34,158 bases of DNA, from contig JASJGJ010000011.1 in the NCBI GenBank assembly GCA_033791605.1, positions 1 through 34,158 of the forward strand, read 5' to 3'. The number at the start of each line of letters is the position of its first letter. Within the stretch, counting starts at the first letter, position 1. The notes under the pieces were generated by a model, which had not been told where the DNA came from, searched no databases, and saw nothing but the letters and a program-made list of their open reading frames with translations. This document shows positions 1-9,295 of the stretch, piece after piece. The position numbers were made by a program, and so were the translations under genes. The DNA is from Porticoccus sp033791605. GTDB taxonomy: Bacteria > Pseudomonadota > Gammaproteobacteria > Pseudomonadales > Porticoccaceae.

Positions 1-346
1 GTTGAGTTCCATCGGCAGCAATGATGAGAACATCCACAAACTCAGTGAGTTGGTACTCGGATACCCTAGCACCGGAACTAACCGTGGCAGTGCGGCGAGT
101 GCTTCTTTGATTCATTGTTATGATACTGAATTGTGCCTTGGCAGAACTATCCGCAATTGTGACATCATTGGCTTTTAGAGATCGGGTCAGGGTACGATAA
201 AAATCAGTTTGCTTGTTTTGTCCGCTGATATAGACGCTGGAGATATTGTTTTCTATTTGGCCGCCGCCTCGAAGATGCCAACCACAACCCGTGACCACTA
301 CAGACATAAGCAGGCCTGTAATAGCAATGTGGATCAGTTTTTTCAT
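1..346 (-). CDS. lptE: LPS assembly lipoprotein LptE (partial, C-terminus off the left edge)
   Basis: LptE is the outer-membrane lipoprotein that plugs the LptD barrel and helps insert LPS in the outer leaflet. The visible 115 codons start at an ATG preceded by an AAAGGA ribosome site and encode a lipoprotein signal peptide (MKKLIHIAITGLLMSVVV) with lipobox V-T-G-C, so Cys21 would be lipidated. The mature start, CGWHLRGGG, is typical of the LptE/RlpB family. The gene follows leuS by 80 bases on the same strand, the conserved leuS-lptE(-holA) order of gammaproteobacteria. The C-terminal part lies beyond position 1. Identification rests on signal, motif and synteny; I am fairly sure. Confidence 0.9.
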   Translation of the reverse strand, partial: MKKLIHIAITGLLMSVVVTGCGWHLRGGGQIENNISSVYISGQNKQTDFYRTLTRSLKANDVTIADSSAKAQFSIITMNQRSTRRTATVSSGARVSEYQLTEFVDVLIIAADGTQ

Positions 347-426
347 TATTTTTCCTTTCTCTTTGCCGGACAGTTTTCTGGTGTGGCGCCCGTACTTTAC
401 CTATTTTTGACTTAAGTGCTTAGTCT

Positions 427-2913
427 TTAGTTGGCAACAATATTAACCAGTTTCTTGGGAACCACAATGACTTTACGGATGGTAAGTCCTTCCGTAAAGC
501 GTTGAACATTTTCATGTCCTCTTGCCATTTGCTCAACCGCGTCCTTGGTTGCTTCAGCGGACACGTCAATTTGAGCGCGGAGTTTACCATTTACCTGAAT
601 CGCCATTTGAATGGTGCTTTTTACTAAAGCAGATTCATCTACTTGGGGCCAGGGGGTGTTGATCAAATTGTCCCCATGCCCTAGTTCATGCCAAAGTTGA
701 TGGCAGATATGGGGTGCGATGGGGGATAGTACCAAAATAGCTGTTTCGAGTGCTTCCCTTTCTACAGCTAAACCATTTGGCGTGTTCCTGTCAGTATTTT
801 TCCCCACCTCGTTGAGCAGTTCCATTATTGCAGCAATGGCCGTATTAAAGGTCTGCCTGCGACCGAAATCATCACTGACCTTGGCAATGGTTTCATGGGT
901 TTTGCGACGAAGATCCTTTTGTGCAGGCTCCAGTTCACCTGAACTCAGTGGTGTAGTGCTCCCTGCTTGAGTGTGTGTATGTACTGCTTTCCAAAGTTTA
1001 CGTAAAAAACGATGAGCGCCATCCACTGCGCTGTCATTCCATTCCAGAGATTGCTCGGGGGGAGCTGCAAACATGGTGAATAGGCGTACAGTGTCTGCGC
1101 CGTATTGTTCTATGAGCGTCTGGGGGTCGACGGTATTGCCCTTGGATTTGGACATTTTGGTGCCGTCTTTTAATACCATCCCTTGGCAAAGTAATTTGGT
1201 GAATGGCTCGTCAGAATCCAGTAGACCCTCATCTCTCATTAGCTTGTGGAAAAATCGGGCATAGAGAAGATGTAATATGGCGTGTTCGATACCTCCCACA
1301 TATTGGTCCACCGGTAGCCAGTAATTGGCTGCGTCACTGTCGATCATACCTTCACTGTAGTTGGCGCAGGTGTAGCGGGCGTAATACCAGCTCGACTCCA
1401 TAAAGGTATCGAAGGTGTCGGTTTCGTGCTCAACAGCATCACCATTGAGTTCCGTCTTACGCCATTCAGGATCAGCTTTGATCGGTGATTGAACGCCGTC
1501 CATTTCCACATCTTCGGGCAGTAATACTGGCAGGCGACCGGCGGGTACGGGGATCTCCCCACCATTACGGTTAAGCATGGGGATGGGGGAGCCCCAATAA
1601 CGCTGCCTGGAGACACCCCAGTCGCGGAGGCGGTAGTTGGTTTTGATTTCGCCACAACCGAGTTCGGTTAATTTATTGGCAATAGCATCAAAACCCTCTT
1701 CAGGGCTAAGGCCATTAAACTCCTCAGAGTTCACCATAGCGACTTCGTCGGCTGCTTTTGATGCATACCAGTCTTGCCATAAAGTACTACAAAATTTGGA
1801 GTCTTCATTTGGCTTGATTTGCCCAAAGACTTGCTTGATAGCTAAGTCGTGTTTATTGGCAAACTCAAAGTCACGCTCATCGTGAGCGGGGACAGCCATA
1901 ATAGCGCCGGTGCCATATTCCATTAATACGTAATTAGCGATCCAGACAGGAGTCTTTTCTCCGGTAATAGGGTGAATGGCTTCAAGCCCCGTGGCGATGC
2001 CCCGCTTCTCCATGGTGGCCATATCGGCTTCAGCGACTGACTGAGTTTTACATGACTGAATAAATGCTGCTATTTCTGGATTGTTTTTTGCCAGTGCAAG
2101 CGCGATTGGGTGTTCTGACGCAAGACTGGTGTAGGTGACACCCATTAGGGTATCCGGGCGAGTGGTATAGACAGCAAAGCTGTCTATAGCTTCAATGGTT
2201 TGAGTCAGTTTGAAGCTAAATTCTACCCCACGGCTTTTGCCAATCCAGTTGCGCTGCATGGTACGAACTTGTTCGGGCCAGCCAGCGAGCTTATCGAGAT
2301 CGTTAAGCAGTTCTTCGGCATAGTCAGTGATTTTAATAAACCACTGGGGTATTTCTTTTTTCTCTACGGCGGTGTCACAGCGCCAGCAGCAGCCATCGAT
2401 GACCTGTTCATTGGCTAAAACAGTTTGGTCATTGGGGCACCAATTGACGGCCGCGGTTTTTTTGTAGACCAAGCCTTTTTCAAATAATCGGGTAAAGAAC
2501 CATTGCTCCCAGCGATAATATTCAGGTTTGCAGGTAGCCAGCTCTCGTGTCCAGTCATAGCCAAAGCCGAGCTGTTTTAGCTGACTTTTCATGTACTCAA
2601 TATTTTCGTAAGTCCACTTTGCCGGAGCTGTTTTATGCTTGATGGCAGCGTTTTCTGCGGGCAAGCCAAAGGCATCCCAGCCCATAGGTTGTAAAACGTT
2701 TTTGCCCAACATCCGTTGGTAGCGAGAGATAACATCTGCAATGGTGTAGTTGCGCACATGCCCCATATGCAGCTTGCCACTGGGATAGGGGAACATAGCC
2801 AAGCAGTAGTATTTTTCTTTGCTAGTGTCTTCTGTTACGACGAAAGATTGATTTTTCGACCATAACTCTTGAACAGCACTTTCAATTTCCGCGGGATGGT
2901 ATTGGTCTTTCAT
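427..2913 (-). CDS. leuS: Leucyl-tRNA synthetase
   Basis: This class I aminoacyl-tRNA synthetase charges tRNA-Leu in the cytoplasm. The 828-residue length is normal for bacterial LeuRS. The HIGH signature appears as HMGH at residues 49-52 and the KMSKS loop as KMSKS at 586-590. An editing (CP1) domain lies between them, with the family T-T-R-P-D-T motif, and a tryptophan-rich anticodon-binding region and C-terminal domain follow. The ATG start is the first in frame and agrees with other LeuRS N-termini (the family typically begins near Y-x-P-x-x-I-E). The ribosome site is weak. It is the first gene before lptE and is separated from lnt by 157 bases, so it probably has its own promoter. Confidence 0.98.
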   Translation of the reverse strand: MKDQYHPAEIESAVQELWSKNQSFVVTEDTSKEKYYCLAMFPYPSGKLHMGHVRNYTIADVISRYQRMLGKNVLQPMGWDAFGLPAENAAIKHKTAPAKWTYENIEYMKSQLKQLGFGYDWTRELATCKPEYYRWEQWFFTRLFEKGLVYKKTAAVNWCPNDQTVLANEQVIDGCCWRCDTAVEKKEIPQWFIKITDYAEELLNDLDKLAGWPEQVRTMQRNWIGKSRGVEFSFKLTQTIEAIDSFAVYTTRPDTLMGVTYTSLASEHPIALALAKNNPEIAAFIQSCKTQSVAEADMATMEKRGIATGLEAIHPITGEKTPVWIANYVLMEYGTGAIMAVPAHDERDFEFANKHDLAIKQVFGQIKPNEDSKFCSTLWQDWYASKAADEVAMVNSEEFNGLSPEEGFDAIANKLTELGCGEIKTNYRLRDWGVSRQRYWGSPIPMLNRNGGEIPVPAGRLPVLLPEDVEMDGVQSPIKADPEWRKTELNGDAVEHETDTFDTFMESSWYYARYTCANYSEGMIDSDAANYWLPVDQYVGGIEHAILHLLYARFFHKLMRDEGLLDSDEPFTKLLCQGMVLKDGTKMSKSKGNTVDPQTLIEQYGADTVRLFTMFAAPPEQSLEWNDSAVDGAHRFLRKLWKAVHTHTQAGSTTPLSSGELEPAQKDLRRKTHETIAKVSDDFGRRQTFNTAIAAIMELLNEVGKNTDRNTPNGLAVEREALETAILVLSPIAPHICHQLWHELGHGDNLINTPWPQVDESALVKSTIQMAIQVNGKLRAQIDVSAEATKDAVEQMARGHENVQRFTEGLTIRKVIVVPKKLVNIVAN

Positions 2914-2982
2914 TAGTCTTCTTGATCAGGTTGGGGCTTCAATTACTACACTGTGGTAACAAATGTGCCGGAAAAGCTGGCA

Positions 2983-2988
2983 ATTATA
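2983..2988 (-). promoter_or_regulatory. Possible -10 box for leuS
   Basis: Reading the minus strand there is a perfect TATAAT about 70 bases upstream of the leuS start. No good -35 box is seen at 16-18 bases upstream of it, so the call rests on the -10 alone. Confidence 0.3.
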
Positions 2989-3070
2989 GGCTAAAGGTCT
3001 CTATAGACCCAGACAGATTTTCGTACTAATTTGAATGAATCACAGTATTTGGTTGTAGGCTTAACGCTTT

Positions 3071-4702
3071 TTAAACAGGGATGTTTTTACTTCGATAGGT
3101 TTGAAGCAGGCCTATTAGAGCCAATAAAAATGACAGAACTAGGATCGGGTCGGAGCCAAACCTTCCAAAAGGCGTTAGCCCATTTCTCGGCTCTAATGTT
3201 CCCTCAAGGGTGTTGCGTTGAAATGGTGGAATGATAGAGGCTATTTGACCTTCAGCAGTAATGAGTGCGCTGATGCCATCATTGGTGGCTCGAATCAGTG
3301 GTTTTCTGTTCTCTATAGCTCGCATACGGGCGATCTGAAAATGTTGTTTAGGCCCAATGGATTGTCCAAACCAGGTGTCGTTGCTTAGGGTGAGTAGCAG
3401 GTTGGCACCATTGGCTGATTTTCTGACAAGCTCTGAATAGGCTATCTCGTAACAGATGGCTGTGGCGATAATCGCGCCTTTTGCAGTTATATGTTGCTGG
3501 CCTTCTGGCCCTGGATTAAAGGCAGACATGGGTAAGTCAAAAAATGCGATGGTCCCGCGTAACCATTTTTCAAAAGGGACATATTCGCCAAAAGGCACCA
3601 AGTGTTGTTTGTGGTAAACCCCAGAGGCTTGGCCTAAGCCAATCACTGAGTTGTAGTATCTTGAATAGAAGCTATTGGGGTTGCTTGTGTCATCTTTTTC
3701 AAGGTTTTCGGCTGTGGGTATACCTGTAATCAGCGCGGTGTTGGTCTCGTTTGCCTCTGCTGCTATAGGTTCTAGATAGCCCGTAACCTCATGCTGGAAT
3801 CTTGGTATAGCGGATTCTGGCCAGATGACTAAGTCATTGTGTAGTAGTTTTTCCGTATCAGCACGGTATTGAGCAAAAATAGTGGGCAATTGATGCGGGT
3901 CCCATTTAAGCGATAAAGGTAAGGCCGGTTGTACTAGTCCTATGGAAAGGGGGTGGCCTGTCGGTTGAGTCCATGCAATTGTTTGGAGGTAGGCGCCGGT
4001 TAGCCAAAACAAAGCAGCGATTATCAATCCGCTACTGAGTGGCAAGGCAATATTTTTCTTTACAGTATTCATAACCTTGACGCGCAGGCAAAGTTTGAAT
4101 GCAAGTCCTAACCATGCGCCACAAAAAGCAGTTATCCAGCTAATGCCTAGTACGCCTGTAACGGGAGCCCAGCCAGATAGCCACGTGTCAGTATGACCAT
4201 AGCCTAAATAGAGCCAGGGAAAACCACTGAACGCCCATCCACGAAACCATTCACTAATCGTCCAGAGGCTGGGAAATATCAGCAGCATGGTGATCGCGAG
4301 AGAGTAGGACGTATAGTTGTGAGTATCCGCTGTTATTGTGCTTCGAAGTTTGCTGAAGACAACAAAAGGTATCGTGAGCAAGAATGACAGGAAAATAATA
4401 AAGGGCGTAATAAGAAGTAACGACAAAGCAATACCGGCTTGACCGTAATCATGGATACTTACAAAGATCCACGATGCTCCGACAGCATAGACTCCCAGTC
4501 CATAACTGAGGCTGTGTAGGAAAACGAACTTGGCCGAAGACTGGTGAGTCGTATGTCCACAGATCAGTGCTGCGAACCCGGCTATGGATAATACGCCGGC
4601 GGGCCAGATATTAAAGGGTGCCATGGAGAGCGGTAGTAGCAACCCAAACAGCACGGATAAAAGGCAGGTTTTAATGTCCATTTTGGATGCGAGAAAATTC
4701 AC
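3071..4702 (-). CDS. lnt: Apolipoprotein N-acyltransferase
   Basis: Lnt adds the third acyl chain to the N-terminal cysteine of lipoproteins in the inner membrane. The 543-residue protein has an N-terminal block of hydrophobic membrane segments followed by a nitrilase-like periplasmic domain. The Glu-Lys-Cys triad is visible: E296 in LVIWPESA, K365 in VYHKQHLVPFGEY and C417 in ATAICYE, each about 30 residues later than in E. coli. The WFG motif region (SNDTWFG) and a final membrane segment follow. The chosen start is a GTG; an ATG seven codons downstream (4681) is an alternative, and neither has a strong ribosome site. The gene is 97 bases downstream of corC and closes the ybeZ-ybeY-ybeX-lnt group. 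Confidence 0.96.
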   Translation of the reverse strand: MNFLASKMDIKTCLLSVLFGLLLPLSMAPFNIWPAGVLSIAGFAALICGHTTHQSSAKFVFLHSLSYGLGVYAVGASWIFVSIHDYGQAGIALSLLLITPFIIFLSFLLTIPFVVFSKLRSTITADTHNYTSYSLAITMLLIFPSLWTISEWFRGWAFSGFPWLYLGYGHTDTWLSGWAPVTGVLGISWITAFCGAWLGLAFKLCLRVKVMNTVKKNIALPLSSGLIIAALFWLTGAYLQTIAWTQPTGHPLSIGLVQPALPLSLKWDPHQLPTIFAQYRADTEKLLHNDLVIWPESAIPRFQHEVTGYLEPIAAEANETNTALITGIPTAENLEKDDTSNPNSFYSRYYNSVIGLGQASGVYHKQHLVPFGEYVPFEKWLRGTIAFFDLPMSAFNPGPEGQQHITAKGAIIATAICYEIAYSELVRKSANGANLLLTLSNDTWFGQSIGPKQHFQIARMRAIENRKPLIRATNDGISALITAEGQIASIIPPFQRNTLEGTLEPRNGLTPFGRFGSDPILVLSFLLALIGLLQTYRSKNIPV

Positions 4703-4799
4703 GGTTAGAAGATATCCTGATGAATCAAATTGCCTTAATAAGCTGAGACACGGTCAACCTGATAGGCAGGCAAAGAGGCGTTGGTGTCTCGGTTGATGT

Positions 4800-5642
4800 C
4801 TAGGTCGTCACTTGCATCTCAAGCAGTTTTACCTGTCGGCTATCCCCTTCGGCAATTCGGAAAGTAAAACCGTTTACATCTACGGTTTCATCTACTTCTG
4901 GCATTCTTCCAAAAGCTTGAATGATGACGCCTCCAATGGTGTCGAATTCTTCATCGCAGACACCGGCATTAAAATATTCATTAAAGTTTTCGATAGGTGT
5001 TAGTGCATCAATAAGATGGCTGCCATCAGGTTGGAGGCGAATCATTGTGCCATCTTGATCTTCTTCATCCGTTTCGTCTTCGATTTCACCTACGATTTCT
5101 TCGAGAATGTCCTCGATGGTGATAAGCCCAGCGATACCACCGTATTCATCCACAACAATTGCCATGTGGTAGCGTTGCTCTCGAAACTCTCTTAGTAGTA
5201 CGTTAAGGCGTTTACTCTCGGGGACAATCGCTGCAGGTCGTACGACATGGTTAATGTCGAAACTATCTTGTCCATTTAGTAGTAGAGGCAGTAACTCCTT
5301 TGCCAGTAGAATCCCAATGATGTCATCGGCGGATTCTCCGACGACAGGGAATCGAGAATGGCTTGATTCAATGACTAACTTCAGGATGTCTTCTAGACTG
5401 GAGCTTTGTTGTATCACCGCCATCTGTGAACGGGGAATCATGATTTCCCGAACCTGTTTGTCGCAAACGTCTAGGGCACCTTCAATAATTTCTAAAGCAT
5501 CATGATCAATGATGTTGTTTTCATGTGCGGCACGTAATATCAGTGCAAAATCGTCTTTTGATTGTGGCTCCGAGGAAAAAACATTAGCCAGTTTGTTTAG
5601 CCATGATTTTTCCTGGGAGCTACTCGAATCGTCATCTGTCAT
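4800..5642 (-). CDS. ybeX: CorC/YbeX family CBS-domain protein
   Basis: This is the cytoplasmic CBS-domain protein called CorC or YbeX, linked to Mg/Co efflux and, through its neighbours, to ribosome metabolism. The 280 residues contain two CBS repeats (roughly residues 65-125 and 130-190, with IMIPRSQM and VVDEYGGIAGLITIEDILEEIVGEI). An acidic linker (EDETDEEDQDG) and a CorC_HlyC transporter-associated domain at the C-terminus follow. There is no membrane domain, as expected for YbeX rather than the larger YfjD/YtfL family. The ATG overlaps the ybeY stop by four bases (ATGA), so translation is probably coupled. Confidence 0.95.
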   Translation of the reverse strand: MTDDDSSSSQEKSWLNKLANVFSSEPQSKDDFALILRAAHENNIIDHDALEIIEGALDVCDKQVREIMIPRSQMAVIQQSSSLEDILKLVIESSHSRFPVVGESADDIIGILLAKELLPLLLNGQDSFDINHVVRPAAIVPESKRLNVLLREFREQRYHMAIVVDEYGGIAGLITIEDILEEIVGEIEDETDEEDQDGTMIRLQPDGSHLIDALTPIENFNEYFNAGVCDEEFDTIGGVIIQAFGRMPEVDETVDVNGFTFRIAEGDSRQVKLLEMQVTT

Positions 5643-6115
5643 TGGGGGTCAATCTCTTGGGGCAGTTGTTCATAGGGTGGGGGGAAGTTAAGGCCTGTAA
5701 GAATTTTGGTTTCCAGTCGTTCCATGTTCTCAGCATCTTCGTCATTAATATGATCGTAGCCAATCAAGTGTAGGCTGCCGTGTACCAGCATGTGTGCCCA
5801 GTGTGCTTCTGGCGATTTATCTTGTTGTTGGGCTTCACGTTCAACGACCGGTGCGCAGATGACCAAATCTCCAAGCAGAGGCAATTGCAGAGACTCTGGT
5901 AAATCTGCTGGAAAGGATAGTACATTAGTGGGGCCTTGTTTGTTGCGATATCGCAGGTTGAGTTCAGCGCTTTCATCTTCGTTGACCACGCGAATACTGA
6001 GTTCAACGGTGTCTTTATAGCCCGACAAGGCTGCGCTTACCCATTGATGAATAGTATTTTCATCGGGGATGTCTTTGCAACAGGAGGCGTTGTCCATATC
6101 AATGATGAGGTTCAT
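5639..6115 (-). CDS. ybeY: Endoribonuclease / rRNA maturation factor YbeY
   Basis: YbeY is a metal-dependent factor needed for 16S rRNA 3'-end maturation and ribosome quality control. The 158-residue protein carries the family zinc motif H-G-x-L-H-L-x-G-Y-D-H (seen as HGSLHLIGYDH), with three histidines expected to bind the metal. TNVLSFP upstream is also conserved in the family. It lies between the PhoH-like gene (30 bases upstream) and corC (four-base overlap), the standard arrangement. The ATG start lacks a clear ribosome site, which suggests coupling or read-through from the upstream gene. Confidence 0.96.
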   Translation of the reverse strand: MNLIIDMDNASCCKDIPDENTIHQWVSAALSGYKDTVELSIRVVNEDESAELNLRYRNKQGPTNVLSFPADLPESLQLPLLGDLVICAPVVEREAQQQDKSPEAHWAHMLVHGSLHLIGYDHINDEDAENMERLETKILTGLNFPPPYEQLPQEIDPQ

Positions 6116-6145
6116 CGTGGTAATGGTTGATTCTTCATTGTCTGG

Positions 6146-7168
6146 TTATTCTTGGTTGTTTTTTTCGTGAGCATCGTAGGCATCGACAATGAGGGCAACC
6201 AGTGGGTGTCGTACGACATCTTTGGAGCTGAAGAAGGAAAAGCTTATACCTTCAACATCTTTCAGTACATCGCAAACATGTAACAGCCCAGATTGGTCGC
6301 GCCTAGGCAAATCAATTTGAGTCGTATCACCAGTGATCACAGCGGTAGAGCTATAACCGACTCGAGTCAAAAACATTTTCATTTGTTCTTTGGTCGTATT
6401 CTGACTTTCGTCCAAAATAATATAAGAATTATTGAGAGTACGACCGCGCATAAAAGCAAGGGGCGCCACTTCAATAACATTGCGGTCAATCAGTTTTGCC
6501 ACTGTTTCTACACCAAGCATTTCATAAAGGGCGTCGTAGAGGGGACGCAGGTAGGGGTCCACTTTTTGGCTTAAATCGCCGGGTAGGAAGCCCAGTTTTT
6601 CCCCGGCTTCTACGGCTGGACGAACCAGTAAAATTCGTTCAACTTCATCTCTCAGTAAGGCCTCAACTGCGCAGGCTACGGCTAAATAGGTTTTCCCCGT
6701 GCCTGCCGGGCCAACACCAAAGTTAATATCATGGACTTGGATGGCACGAACATAACGCTGCTGGTTGACACCCCTAGGTTTGATATTACCCTTTTTGGTG
6801 CGGATGACCGGAAAATTTTCAACATTTTCAGTGTTGGGGGTGGATGCCGCGTTGCTCGTGCTAGATTTATCCATAGAAGGCTCGAAGCTCATTTGTTGAA
6901 TGGCCAAGTGTATTTGGTCGGGTGTTAGCTCACGGTTGAGGGTGTGCTCTTGGTATAGGTTATTAAGAAGTTTTCCTGCGGTAAAGGCATTCCCCTGATC
7001 GCCGTAGAGAGCAAATACATTGCCACGACTTCGGATTTCGATATTTAAGCGTTGTTCAATTTGTCTGAGGTGTTCGTCGAACTGGCCGCACAGAGAGGCT
7101 AAGCGCTTGGTATCACTCGGTTCAAGAGTAATGGTGTGAACTGCTGACTGTTTTTTCAAATTGTCCAA
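6146..7168 (-). CDS. ybeZ: PhoH-like ATPase YbeZ
   Basis: This is a cytoplasmic P-loop ATPase of the PhoH family, the usual partner of YbeY in RNA metabolism. The Walker A motif is GPAGTGKT, and the Walker B region reads IILDESQNTT. The arginine-rich AFMRGRTLNNSY element sits between them, as in other PhoH proteins. The N-terminal 110 residues form the KH-like/PhoH-specific extension. The start is a TTG with GAGGT about 12 bases upstream, and no ATG lies upstream in frame before a stop. It is the first gene of the ybeZ-ybeY-ybeX-lnt cluster, with 186 bases separating it from miaB. Confidence 0.95.
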   Translation of the reverse strand: MDNLKKQSAVHTITLEPSDTKRLASLCGQFDEHLRQIEQRLNIEIRSRGNVFALYGDQGNAFTAGKLLNNLYQEHTLNRELTPDQIHLAIQQMSFEPSMDKSSTSNAASTPNTENVENFPVIRTKKGNIKPRGVNQQRYVRAIQVHDINFGVGPAGTGKTYLAVACAVEALLRDEVERILLVRPAVEAGEKLGFLPGDLSQKVDPYLRPLYDALYEMLGVETVAKLIDRNVIEVAPLAFMRGRTLNNSYIILDESQNTTKEQMKMFLTRVGYSSTAVITGDTTQIDLPRRDQSGLLHVCDVLKDVEGISFSFFSSKDVVRHPLVALIVDAYDAHEKNNQE

Positions 7169-7354
7169 TAGGCCGACCTCTGCGGCAATGCTTGCTTGGA
7201 TGCTCTTAGCATATAACCTTTAGTCATCACTGAACATACTTTTACAGGAGCTTTATATATCAAAATATGACAGGACATATTAATTTTTATCGTTAAATTT
7301 TATTAGTGCATTGCTTTGGGCTGGGAGTGTCCATAACCTTTGTTAGGTTGGCTC

Positions 7355-8704
7355 TCAGGTATTAAGAATCAGCTCGCCACGGAGTGAATTCGGCAGTGCT
7401 TCAGTAATAGTAACTTGGGAAAAATGACCAATTAACGAGTGGTCTGTTGAGGAAAAATTGACGACTCGATTGTTTTCTGTACGACCCTGAAGTTGTCCTG
7501 GATCCTTTTTTGAAATACCGGTAACCAGCACGGTTTCTGTACCTCCAACCATGCGCCGACTGATAGATATGGCGTGTTGGCTAATGCGATCTTGTAAAAT
7601 TTTCAGACGTTGCTTTTTTAACGCTTCTGGCGTGCTGTCCGGCAAGTCTGCCGCGGGGGTACCTGGTCGAGCGCTATAGATAAAGCTGAAGCTGTGATCA
7701 AAGCCAATATCATGAATAAGCTTCATGGTGTTGTCGAAGTCTTGTTCGGTCTCACCGGGGAACCCCACAATGAAATCAGAAGAAATGCTAATCTCGGGGC
7801 GAATTTGCCGCAATTTGCGAATTTTCGATTTGTATTCGAGAACGGTGTGTCCTCGTTTCATGGCTGCGAGCACTCGGTCGGATCCGCTCTGAACGGGTAA
7901 ATGCAAGTGGCTGACAAGCTCCGGTACTTCTGCATAGGCGGCGATCAAGCTGTCAGAAAACTCTACTGGATGTGATGTGGTATAGCGAATGCGATCAATA
8001 CCTTCAATTTTAGCGACATAAGTAATGAGTTCTGCTAGGTCGCATACATTACCGTTTGGCATGTCGCCGCGGTAGGCATTCACGTTTTGCCCCAATAGAT
8101 TGACTTCTCGAACATTCTGGCCGGCCAAGTGAGCTACTTCTGCTAGAACGTCGGCAGCCGGACGACTTACTTCCTCGCCTCGAGTGTAAGGGACCACGCA
8201 AAATGTACAATATTTAGAGCAGCCTTCCATGATAGAGACAAACGCAGAAACACCATCGGCATCAGGTTGTGGTAGGCGGTCAAATTTTTCAATTTCAGGA
8301 AAACTAATGTCAACAATCGTTGTTCCATCATTTTGTTTCCTTTCGTTCATCATCTCCGGTAAGCGATGTAAGGTCTGTGGCCCGAAGACTAAATCTACAA
8401 AAGGCGCCCGTTTGGCAATGGCGTCGCCTTCTTGGCTGGCAACACAGCCACCCACGCCAATCATTAAGTTGGGGTTTTTGTCTTTTAGGTGCTTCCAGCG
8501 ACCAAGCTGATGGAAAACCTTTTCCTGTGCCTTTTCTCTAATAGAGCAGGTATTAAGCAGCAGTACGTCAGCTTCTTCTGGGTTTTCTGTCACCTCCATC
8601 ATATGGCTGTCACCCAGTAAATCACGCATTCTAGCTGAATCGTATTCATTCATTTGGCAGCCGTGGGTGACAATATGTAGTTTTTTAATGTTGTTTTCTG
8701 ACAT
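7355..8704 (-). CDS. miaB: tRNA-2-methylthio-N6-dimethylallyladenosine synthase MiaB
   Basis: MiaB is a radical-SAM methylthiotransferase that modifies A37 of tRNAs reading UNN codons. The N-terminal UPF0004 domain has its three cluster cysteines (HGCQMNEYDS, NTCSIREKAQEK, GGCVASQEG). The radical-SAM core has CSKYCTFC (CxxxCxxC), and a C-terminal TRAM domain follows. I place the start at MSENNIKKLHI, which matches the usual short MiaB N-terminus and gives 449 residues. An upstream in-frame ATG at 8752 would add 16 residues, but it overlaps a perfect TATAAT and may lie outside the transcript. Neither start has a strong ribosome site. miaB followed by ybeZ is the conserved order. Confidence 0.95.
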   Translation of the reverse strand: MSENNIKKLHIVTHGCQMNEYDSARMRDLLGDSHMMEVTENPEEADVLLLNTCSIREKAQEKVFHQLGRWKHLKDKNPNLMIGVGGCVASQEGDAIAKRAPFVDLVFGPQTLHRLPEMMNERKQNDGTTIVDISFPEIEKFDRLPQPDADGVSAFVSIMEGCSKYCTFCVVPYTRGEEVSRPAADVLAEVAHLAGQNVREVNLLGQNVNAYRGDMPNGNVCDLAELITYVAKIEGIDRIRYTTSHPVEFSDSLIAAYAEVPELVSHLHLPVQSGSDRVLAAMKRGHTVLEYKSKIRKLRQIRPEISISSDFIVGFPGETEQDFDNTMKLIHDIGFDHSFSFIYSARPGTPAADLPDSTPEALKKQRLKILQDRISQHAISISRRMVGGTETVLVTGISKKDPGQLQGRTENNRVVNFSSTDHSLIGHFSQVTITEALPNSLRGELILNT

Positions 8705-8750
8705 GTGTGGATTAGATTCTGAGTGTTTTTGGGTTACTTGCAGGTCGCGC

Positions 8751-8756
8751 ATTATA
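8751..8756 (-). promoter_or_regulatory. Possible -10 box for miaB
   Basis: A perfect TATAAT is seen on the minus strand; its last bases form part of an in-frame ATG (8750-8752). If it is the -10 box, transcription would start near 8744, downstream of that ATG. No convincing -35 box was found. Confidence 0.35.
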
Positions 8757-8827
8757 GCTGTAGTGGTCGTTAAAGCCCATCTTCGGTGGCCTATGTAGAT
8801 AAATGGTATGCAGTTTATGGTACAATT

Positions 8828-8856
8828 TTGACTGATTTTTAACCCATCCTTATCAA
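8828..8856 (+). promoter_or_regulatory. Candidate sigma-70 promoter for the DUF1820 gene
   Basis: TTGACT at 8828-8833 and TATCAA at 8851-8856 are separated by 17 bases and lie 22 bases upstream of the ATG at 8878. The -35 is good and the -10 moderate. Confidence 0.4.
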
Positions 8857-8877
8857 CTTAAGCGCTAGGCTATACGT

Positions 8878-9210
8878 ATGTCTTCAAATGCGATTTATAA
8901 GATTATTTTTTTAAACCAAGGTGAGGTTTATGAGATGTATGCTCGCCAGGTTTATCAAAGTGATCTTTGGGGGTTTTTGGAGGTCGAGGAGTTTGTTTTT
9001 GACGAGCGCAGTCAAATGATCGTTGATCCTGCAGAAGAAAAACTCAAGAGTGAATTTTCCTCGATTAAGCGTAGTTTTATTCCGTTGCACTCTATCGTCC
9101 GCATTGATGAAGTGGAAAAAGAAGGTGCCTGTAAAATTACTGAGGTGAAGGGCGGCGGCAATATTGCACAATTCCCATATCCCGGTGCAGTACCAAAACC
9201 AAAAGGATAA
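8878..9210 (+). CDS. DUF1820 family protein
   Basis: This is a 110-residue soluble protein of the DUF1820 family, small proteins of unknown function widespread in gammaproteobacteria. The characteristic start (IYKIIFLNQGEVYEMYAR), the SDLWGFLEVEEF segment and the F-x-P-L-H-S-I-V-R-I-D-E-V block are all present, and the C-terminus is proline/lysine rich. It is transcribed alone, divergently from miaB, and is closed by the strong hairpin at 9233-9270. No catalytic residues can be suggested. Family assignment is from memory of the conserved blocks. Confidence 0.85.
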   Translation: MSSNAIYKIIFLNQGEVYEMYARQVYQSDLWGFLEVEEFVFDERSQMIVDPAEEKLKSEFSSIKRSFIPLHSIVRIDEVEKEGACKITEVKGGGNIAQFPYPGAVPKPKG

Positions 9211-9232
9211 TGGTTGTTGGTAATATTAAATA

Positions 9233-9270
9233 TAATAAAAAGGGCCGCTTATTAGCGGCCCTTTTTATTA
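9233..9270. terminator. Perfect bidirectional Rho-independent terminator
   Basis: Two 17-base arms, TAATAAAAAGGGCCGCT (9233-9249) and its exact complement (9254-9270), flank a TATT loop. The GC-rich core is followed by T5 on either strand, so it should stop both the DUF1820 gene (+) and the aminotransferase gene (-), which converge here. Confidence 0.93.
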
Positions 9271-9295
9271 TTTCAGTCTTCTCTCGTTATTTGAC

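Noticed and set aside
2996..3009. GGTCT-CTAT-AGACC hairpin between lnt and leuS
   Set aside because: Five-base stem with no T-run in the needed orientation; too weak to call a terminator.
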